Source: CAIXRL01 sp964619155
GTDB lineage: Bacteria > Eisenbacteria > RBG-16-71-46
Assembly (NCBI GenBank): GCA_964619155.1
Contig: CAZUEM010000212.1
Coordinates: 1-5,545 of the forward strand
Direction: 5' to 3'
Length of the DNA stretch: 5,545 nucleotides
In this document: positions 1-3,734 of the stretch, piece after piece
Position numbering within the stretch: position 1 is the stretch's first letter
Layout of the letters: every line of letters begins with the position of its first letter
The notes under the pieces: generated by a model
Told to the model about the DNA's origin: nothing
What the model saw: the letters and a program-made list of their open reading frames with translations, nothing else
The model's database searches: none
Made by a program: the position numbers and the translations under genes

Positions 1-60
1 CATGCGCTTCTATCGGACTTAACCGCTCTGTCGTAACGTAACAGAAATACTCATTCGGTC
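1..60. other. Compositionally foreign leader segment ahead of the permease operon
   Basis: These bases are roughly half A/T, while the sequence from about 61 onward is close to 80% GC. There is no open frame of any length here: a tiny ATG frame from base 2 stops at 20-22, and the permease frame is closed by TAA at 34-36. No Shine-Dalgarno sequence, convincing promoter or known mobile-element end could be recognised. The segment stands where the ABC ATPase gene, or the permease start, would be expected. It could be a contig-end artefact, a rearrangement junction or a short natural intergenic region. The sequence alone does not decide between these. Confidence 0.45.
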
Positions 61-162
61 GCGGCCCGGCCGGCCGCCGCCCCGGCGCACCCGCGCCTGG
101 CGGCGCTGCTGTCGGCCGCCTCGCCGCTCGTCGCCGTCGCGGCGGCGCTCGCGGCGGGCGCG

Positions 163-1122
163 GTGTTCATCGCCGCCATCGGCGAGAAGCCGCTCGAGAT
201 CTACGCGCTGCTCGCGGGCCAGGCGTTCGGCACGGGCTATGGGCTCGGCCAGACGCTGTTCCGCGCCACACCGCTCCTCTTCACCGGGCTCGCGGTCGCG
301 CTCGGCTTCCGGGCCGGGCTCTTCAACATCGGCGTCGAGGGCCAGATGTACCTGGGCGGGTTCGCGGCCGCGCTGGCCGGCGCCTACCTCGACGCGCCGG
401 CGCCGCTGCTGCTGCCGGCCGCGCTGCTCGCCGCCGCTCTCGCGGGCGGCGCGTGGGGCGCGGTGCCCGGCGTGCTCAAGGCGCGCTTCGGTTCGCACGA
501 GGTGATCAACACGATCATGCTCAACTTCGTCGCGTTCTCGATCGTGTCGTGGGCCGGGCACGGGCTCTTCCAGACCGCCACCGTGCGCACGCGCGAGATC
601 GCGGTGGCGGCCGAACTGCCGCGACTCGACGCGCTCGCGCCGGCGCTGCGCGGCGCGCCCGCGAACGCCTCGCTGTTCCTCGGCCTGCTGCTCGCGGCCG
701 GGATCGCGGCCCTGCTGTTCCGCACGCGGCTCGGCTACGAGCTGCGCGCCGTGGGCCTCAACCCCTCCGCGGCCGAGTACGGCGGCGTGCGCACCGGAAC
801 GGCTCAGGCGCTCGCGCTCACGATCTCGGGCGCGGTCGCGGGCCTCGGCGGCACCAACTTCGTGCTCGGCTACAAGCACTACTTCGAGCTGGGCTTCTCG
901 GGCGGCGCGGGCTTCATCGGCATCGCCGTCGCGCTGCTCGGCCGCAACCACCCCGCGGGCGTGGTGGTGGCGTCGCTGTTCTTCGGGGCGCTCTCCTACG
1001 GCGGGCTGGTCGTGAACCAGCGCGTGCCGCGCGAGCTGGTCGAGGTGCTCACCGCGCTGGTCATCCTGTTCGCGATCACCGCCCGGCCGCTCCTCGACCG
1101 CGTGGCGAGGAGGCTCACCTGA
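163..1122 (+). CDS. ABC transporter permease, BPD_transp_2 family (nucleoside/simple-sugar importer type), probably 5'-incomplete
   Basis: Inner-membrane permease of a BMP-dependent ABC importer of the YufP/NupP type, which takes up nucleosides or related sugars with an ATPase and a lipoprotein binding protein. Counting from the GTG at 163 (319 aa), family marks are NIGVEGQ at 55-61 in a long hydrophobic segment, HEVINTIMLNF at 112-122, and the cytoplasmic coupling-loop-like stretch GLNPSAAEYGGV beginning near 198. About eight hydrophobic spans are visible. Homologues usually have a complete first transmembrane helix before the region where this start falls. Here the same frame encodes such a helix from about base 97 (RLAALLSAASPLVAVAAAL), but there is no ATG, GTG or TTG between the stop at 34-36 and base 163. 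The GTG at 163 is thus a fallback start inside helix 1. The gene overlaps the next permease by one base. Substrate cannot be read from the sequence. Family call is strong; the exact start is doubtful. Confidence 0.88.
   Translation: MFIAAIGEKPLEIYALLAGQAFGTGYGLGQTLFRATPLLFTGLAVALGFRAGLFNIGVEGQMYLGGFAAALAGAYLDAPAPLLLPAALLAAALAGGAWGAVPGVLKARFGSHEVINTIMLNFVAFSIVSWAGHGLFQTATVRTREIAVAAELPRLDALAPALRGAPANASLFLGLLLAAGIAALLFRTRLGYELRAVGLNPSAAEYGGVRTGTAQALALTISGAVAGLGGTNFVLGYKHYFELGFSGGAGFIGIAVALLGRNHPAGVVVASLFFGALSYGGLVVNQRVPRELVEVLTALVILFAITARPLLDRVARRLT
1107..1113 (+). promoter_or_regulatory. Shine-Dalgarno site for the second permease
   Basis: GAGGAGG lies inside the last codons of the first permease, eight bases before the ATG at 1122. 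It fixes that ATG as the start although the reading frame is open much further upstream. Confidence 0.75.
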
Positions 1123-2027
1123 TGGAGGCGCTGCTCTTCCTCGCCGCCGCGGTCCGGATCAGCGTGCCCTACGCGCTCGCCGCCATGGGCGCGGCGCTCA
1201 GCGAGCGCGGCGGCGTCATCTGCATCGCGCTCGAGGGCATCATGCTGACCGGCGCGCTCGGCTACACGATCGGCGCGCACTTCACCGGCGACCCGTGGGC
1301 GGGCGTCGGCGCGGCGCTGGCCGTGGGCGCGCTCATGGCCTGGCTGCACGCCGAGGCCACGGTGCGCTTCCGCGCCGACCAGATCACGAGCGGGCTGGGC
1401 CTGAACCTGCTCGCGGCCGGGCTCACGCGGCTCGTGCTGGTGCAGGTGTTCGACTCCTCGTCCAACTCCGAGCGCGTGGTCGGGCTGCCGCAGTGGGACG
1501 TGCCGTTCGTCTCCGCCGTGCCCGGCGTGGGGGCGCTGCTCGGCTCGCCGCTCGTGCTCGCGACCGCGGCGCTGGTGTTCCTCGTCCACCGGCTGCTGTT
1601 CCGCACCGTGTTCGGGCTGCGCCTGCGCGCCACCGGCGAGCGGCCCGAGGCCGCGGCGACGCTCGGGCTGTCGGTGACGCGGATCCGTTTCGCGGGCGTG
1701 CTGCTCTGCGGCCTGCTCGCCGGTCTCGCGGGCGCCTACCTGGCGAGCGAGCAACATTCGTTCACCGACGGCATGACGGGCGGTCGCGGCTACATCGCGC
1801 TCGCGGCCATGATCGTGGGCAAGTGGAACCCGGTCGGCGCGGCCGCCGCGTGCCTGATGTTCGGCGCCGCCGAAGCGCTGCAGATCCGCCTGCAGGGCTC
1901 GGCGTTCCCGAGCGAGCTGCTGCAGGCCCTGCCCTACGTCGTGACCATGCTGGTGCTGGCCGGGTTCATCGGCCGCGCGGTCGCGCCCAAGGCCGTCGGC
2001 GTGCCCTACGACCCCGAGGAGCGCTGA
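1122..2027 (+). CDS. ABC transporter permease, BPD_transp_2 family (second subunit, YufQ/NupQ-like)
   Basis: Second inner-membrane permease of the same importer, 301 aa, a normal length for the YufQ/NupQ-type partner. It would form a heterodimeric channel with the upstream permease, driven by an ATPase not present in the window. Family marks are CIALEGIMLTGA at about 33-44, QITSGLGLNLLAAGLT from residue 87, the coupling-loop-like ATGERPEAAATLGLSVTRIR from residue 170, and a Gly-rich helix with GGRGYIALAAMIVGKWNP near 220-240. The ATG at 1122 shares its A with the TGA of the first permease. It is preceded by GAGGAGG at 1107-1113 with eight bases of spacing, so start choice is secure. The one-base overlap implies translational coupling and equal subunit amounts. 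Nucleoside uptake is the best guess from family resemblance, but simple-sugar or other BMP-type substrates are not excluded. Confidence 0.9.
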   Translation: MEALLFLAAAVRISVPYALAAMGAALSERGGVICIALEGIMLTGALGYTIGAHFTGDPWAGVGAALAVGALMAWLHAEATVRFRADQITSGLGLNLLAAGLTRLVLVQVFDSSSNSERVVGLPQWDVPFVSAVPGVGALLGSPLVLATAALVFLVHRLLFRTVFGLRLRATGERPEAAATLGLSVTRIRFAGVLLCGLLAGLAGAYLASEQHSFTDGMTGGRGYIALAAMIVGKWNPVGAAAACLMFGAAEALQIRLQGSAFPSELLQALPYVVTMLVLAGFIGRAVAPKAVGVPYDPEER

Positions 2028-2227
2028 CGGCGCCCGTCCGCCCGCGCCGCGACGGCGGCCGCGCTGCGTGCGGCTTCTCACGGGCGGCCCCGTCGTCGTG
2101 TCGGCCAGAACTAACGAGGGCATTACACGCGTCAGGAAATCCCCCGCCGGGCCCCGCGAGGCGAGGTGTATAGTCCCGGCCACGCGCGGCGCCATGGTGA
2201 CGCCGACGCGGCACTCCGGAAGTCCGC
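2028..2227. other. Intergenic region between the permease pair and the exported-protein gene
   Basis: Two hundred bases with no supportable gene. The left half is extremely GC-rich and holds only short stems, such as GCCGC/GCGGC at 2046-2050 and 2055-2059, none followed by a T-run. A locally AT-richer patch (2107-2140) and TATAGT at 2169-2174 could belong to a promoter for the exported-protein gene, but no matching -35 element sits 16-18 bases upstream of it. Confidence 0.5.
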
Positions 2228-2725
2228 ATGACGCACGCCGCCCGGATTCGTCGCCCGCTCTTCTCCCTCGCCGCTCTGGCCATGGCCGTCGCGTTCGCCG
2301 GCCCGGCCCTCGCCGGGGACCGCGCGACGCCCGGGTGCGCCGAGTCGCCCGCGCGGGCCAAGGGTGGATCGAGCCTCGAGGGCGCGACGCCCGCGGCTTC
2401 CACGCCGGTGCGCCGCGACAACGCTTCGATCGAGCCGGGCGAGGGCTACGTCCCGCTCTCCCGCACCGCGACGCCGTCCGCCACCCCCGCTCCGAAGCCC
2501 TCCGAGACGACGCCGGCCCCGGTCCTCGCGCCGCGCACCGAGAAGCCCGCGGTGAAGGCGAAGGCGACGAGCCGCGCCGAGGCCCCGCCCGCGGCCGGGC
2601 GCCGCGCGAAGGCCGGCCCGGCCACGACCGGCCCCGCGAAGAGGAGCCTGCCGAACCTGCCCGCGACCCCGGGCATGGGCACGCTCCTGCGGGTCGGGAT
2701 CAGCGCGGGGCGCGAGATTTCTTAG
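2228..2725 (+). CDS. Small exported Ala/Pro/Lys-rich protein, family unknown
   Basis: A 165-aa protein that I do not recognise. The N-terminus is a classical Sec signal peptide: basic residues R6, R8 and R9, a hydrophobic core at about 11-26, and an ALA signal-peptidase I box at 27-29, so cleavage is expected before Gly30. The only cysteine is Cys37, and there is no lipobox. After the signal, the mature chain of about 136 residues is low-complexity: Ala, Pro and Thr dominate at about 78-105, then Ala/Lys/Arg/Pro-rich stretches to about 140. The last ~25 residues (starting LPNLPATPGMG) are less repetitive and may hold a short ordered or docking element. GGAAG at 2218-2222 is a reasonable ribosome site for the ATG at 2228. 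The codons are strongly GC-ended in this frame, which supports it over the long opposite-strand frames across the same DNA. It appears to be a single-gene unit. A periplasmic linker or envelope-associated role is only a guess from composition. Confidence 0.68.
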   Translation: MTHAARIRRPLFSLAALAMAVAFAGPALAGDRATPGCAESPARAKGGSSLEGATPAASTPVRRDNASIEPGEGYVPLSRTATPSATPAPKPSETTPAPVLAPRTEKPAVKAKATSRAEAPPAAGRRAKAGPATTGPAKRSLPNLPATPGMGTLLRVGISAGREIS

Positions 2726-2758
2726 CGCGCCAGCCTCACTCGCCGAAATCGCAGTCAC

Positions 2759-2793
2759 GCCCCGCCCGCGGCCTCGGCCGCCGCCGGCGGGGC
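2759..2793 (+). terminator. Two-tier GC-rich hairpin after the exported-protein gene, possible terminator
   Basis: GCCCCGCC at 2759-2766 pairs perfectly with GGCGGGGC at 2786-2793. Inside it, GCGGCC at 2768-2773 mirrors GGCCGC at 2776-2781. The structure begins 33 bases after the stop of the exported-protein gene and before the toxin-antitoxin operon, where a terminator would be useful. Only TT follows the stem, so it lacks the U-run of a standard intrinsic terminator. It could simply reflect local GC richness. Confidence 0.35.
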
Positions 2794-2847
2794 TTCGTCG
2801 TCGCGGTGGACAGGCCCACCTGGCAAGGCGGCGCGAGGCTGGGCATC

Positions 2848-2861
2848 GCACTCCCGAGTGC
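2848..2861. repeat. Inverted repeat upstream of the toxin-antitoxin operon
   Basis: GCACTC at 2848-2853 and GAGTGC at 2856-2861 are perfect inverted copies separated by CC. The right arm also mirrors the following CACTC (GAGTG 2856-2860, CACTC 2862-2866). A wider pair, TCGCAC at 2846-2851 and GTGCGA at 2869-2874, encloses them and touches the main operator-like palindrome. The cluster may be an accessory regulator-binding region. Arms of five or six bases are weak evidence on their own. Confidence 0.35.
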
Positions 2862-2871
2862 CACTCCGGTG

Positions 2872-2894
2872 CGACTTGACGAATCATCAAGTCG
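2872..2894. promoter_or_regulatory. Operator-like palindrome of the toxin-antitoxin operon
   Basis: CGACTTGA at 2872-2879 and TCAAGTCG at 2887-2894 are perfect 8-base inverted repeats around a 7-base spacer. The symmetric site is less GC-rich than the surrounding DNA and ends 20 bases before the toxin ATG. HTH antitoxins of the MqsA type bind palindromes in their own promoter and repress the operon, so this is the natural operator candidate. It covers the TTGACG hexamer proposed as the -35 element, so binding would block RNA polymerase. Its sequence differs from the E. coli mqsRA operator as I remember it. Symmetry and position are seen directly; binding is inferred. Confidence 0.6.
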
Positions 2895-2904
2895 GCCGCA
2901 GGCT
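2876..2904 (+). promoter_or_regulatory. Possible sigma-70-type promoter of the toxin-antitoxin operon
   Basis: TTGACG at 2876-2881 matches five of six bases of the TTGACA consensus. Seventeen bases further on, CAGGCT at 2899-2904 keeps only the A at position 2 and the T at position 6 of a -10 box, so that half is weak. If used, transcription would begin a few bases before the toxin ATG at 2915, giving a nearly leaderless message. This agrees with the missing ribosome site. Confidence 0.33.
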
Positions 2905-2914
2905 GGCTCCCGCC

Positions 2915-3196
2915 ATGGACGAGCCGCTGGCACCGGAAGCCGCGAAGAGGCTGATTCGGGACATTCTCGCGTCCGGCTTCTTCACGTACTCGAGGCATGC
3001 CAGAGACGAGTTGCTGGCGGACGACCTCACGACGGTCGACTGCGAGAACGTCCTCCGTGGCGGGGTGGTCCGGCCCGGCGAGTTGGAGTTCGGCACGTGG
3101 AGATACCGAATCGAAACCAGTCGGATCACCGTCGTGATCGCATTCCGTTCGGAACGACAGTTGGTCATCGTGACGGCATGGAGAAACCGCCGCTGA
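2915..3196 (+). CDS. DUF4258-like small toxin of a type II toxin-antitoxin pair
   Basis: A 93-aa protein, a typical size for small RNase-like toxins. The pattern fits DUF4258: an N-terminal helix (about 5-20), a strand with the FTYSRHARDEL motif (about 22-32) carrying the family's His-Ala pair, an acidic helix (DDLTTVDCENVLRGG), then a basic beta-rich half, with WRYRIETSRITVVIAF and QLVIVTAW as strands ending in the basic WRNRR tail. Its overall plan resembles MqsR and other small RelE/ParE-fold toxins, but direct homology cannot be claimed here. The reading frame could extend to a GTG at 2858. The ATG at 2915 is preferred because the extra 19 residues would run across the operator palindrome and do not resemble the family. 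The start has no good Shine-Dalgarno sequence. The antitoxin gene follows 31 bases downstream, matching the toxin-first order of mqsRA. mRNA cleavage or translation inhibition is inferred from context, not shown. Confidence 0.78.
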   Translation: MDEPLAPEAAKRLIRDILASGFFTYSRHARDELLADDLTTVDCENVLRGGVVRPGELEFGTWRYRIETSRITVVIAFRSERQLVIVTAWRNRR

Positions 3197-3217
3197 GTAT
3201 CGGGCGCGAAAGGGAAT

Positions 3218-3223
3218 GGAGAG
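3218..3223 (+). promoter_or_regulatory. Shine-Dalgarno site deciding the antitoxin start
   Basis: GGAGAG stands four bases before the ATG at 3228, with its GGAG core six bases away. An earlier in-frame ATG at 3216 has AAAGGG only one base before it, which is too close to work well. The site favours a protein beginning MKCLEC, exactly as MqsA antitoxins begin. Confidence 0.6.
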
Positions 3224-3227
3224 CGTG

Positions 3228-3713
3228 ATGAAGTGCCTCGAATGCGGAACCCCGATGAAGAGCCGCAAGGAGGACTACCGTTACGACGAGTGCGGCCTCA
3301 CGCACGTGACGCTCGTCGGTGTGGAGGTCGCCCGCTGCCCGAGCTGCGACAACTACGAAGTTTCCATTCCCCACATCGAGGAGCTCCACAGGCTTCTGGC
3401 GAAGGTCCTCATCGACAAGTCCACTCGATTCACCGGAGAAGAGGTGCGGTTCCTCCGGAAGAGCCTCGGCTGGTCCGGTTCCGACTTTGCCAAGCACATG
3501 GGTGTCGCGGAGGAGACCGTGTCGCGCTGGGAGAATGACGCTGCACCGATCGGTCCCCAGGCGGACCGGTTGCTGCGGTTCCTCGTCGCTCAGGGACGGC
3601 TCACGACCAGCTATCCGACCGAACGGCTCAAGGAGATCGACCTCAAGCGGGCGACGGCGACCCGCATGAAGGTGGCGACGCGAAGGGCGCAGTGGACGGT
3701 CCAGGCGGCATAG
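3228..3713 (+). CDS. MqsA-family antitoxin: YgiT-type zinc finger plus HTH DNA-binding domain
   Basis: A 161-aa antitoxin and probable autorepressor. Counting from the ATG at 3228, the N-terminal zinc domain has CxxC pairs at Cys3/Cys6 and Cys37/Cys40, the same positions as the zinc ligands of E. coli MqsA. This part should bind and neutralise the toxin. An XRE-type helix-turn-helix follows at about 68-121, with FTGEEVRFLRKSLGWSG leading into FAKHMGVAEETVSRWEN. Arg100 matches a DNA-contacting Arg of MqsA, while Glu96 stands where MqsA has an Asn. A basic tail of about 40 residues (122-161) goes beyond the shorter E. coli MqsA (about 131 aa). An in-frame ATG at 3216 would add MESV; the later ATG fits both the ribosome site and the family N-terminus. 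The gene is second in the operon, after the DUF4258-like toxin. Codon use is less GC-biased than in the flanking genes, consistent with acquisition by transfer. The family call is firm; the target operator is inferred. Confidence 0.9.
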   Translation: MKCLECGTPMKSRKEDYRYDECGLTHVTLVGVEVARCPSCDNYEVSIPHIEELHRLLAKVLIDKSTRFTGEEVRFLRKSLGWSGSDFAKHMGVAEETVSRWENDAAPIGPQADRLLRFLVAQGRLTTSYPTERLKEIDLKRATATRMKVATRRAQWTVQAA

Positions 3714-3734
3714 CCACGGGTCCGGTCGGTCGCC

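Noticed and set aside
1..60. End of an insertion sequence or transposon
   Set aside because: No terminal inverted repeat, target duplication or transposase fragment could be recognised in this short segment.
2169..2174. TATAGT as a -10 box for the exported-protein gene
   Set aside because: No -35-like hexamer is found 16-18 bases upstream (the region is a GC run), so it is mentioned only as a possibility in the intergenic entry.
996..2195. Minus-strand open frame (399 codons) opposite the second permease
   Set aside because: It lies antisense to a clear permease and has His/Arg/Glu-rich composition without hydrophobic or domain structure.
2212..2869. CACTCCGG repeated at 2212-2219 and 2862-2869
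   Set aside because: An 8-base match between two unrelated upstream regions is easily due to chance in GC-rich DNA, and no wider similarity flanks it.
2858..2914. GTG at 2858 as the toxin start (19 extra residues)
   Set aside because: The extension runs across the operator-like palindrome, lacks a ribosome site and does not look like the family N-terminus.
2068..3228. Long plus-strand open frame (386 codons) in another frame
   Set aside because: It spans an intergenic region, the hairpin and parts of two genes, and its Arg/Pro-rich composition is typical of a frame shadow.
2132..3268. Long minus-strand open frame (378 codons) across the exported-protein and toxin genes
   Set aside because: It overlaps two better-supported plus-strand genes, its product is Arg/Gly-rich with no domain, and long open frames on the opposite strand are common in GC-rich DNA.
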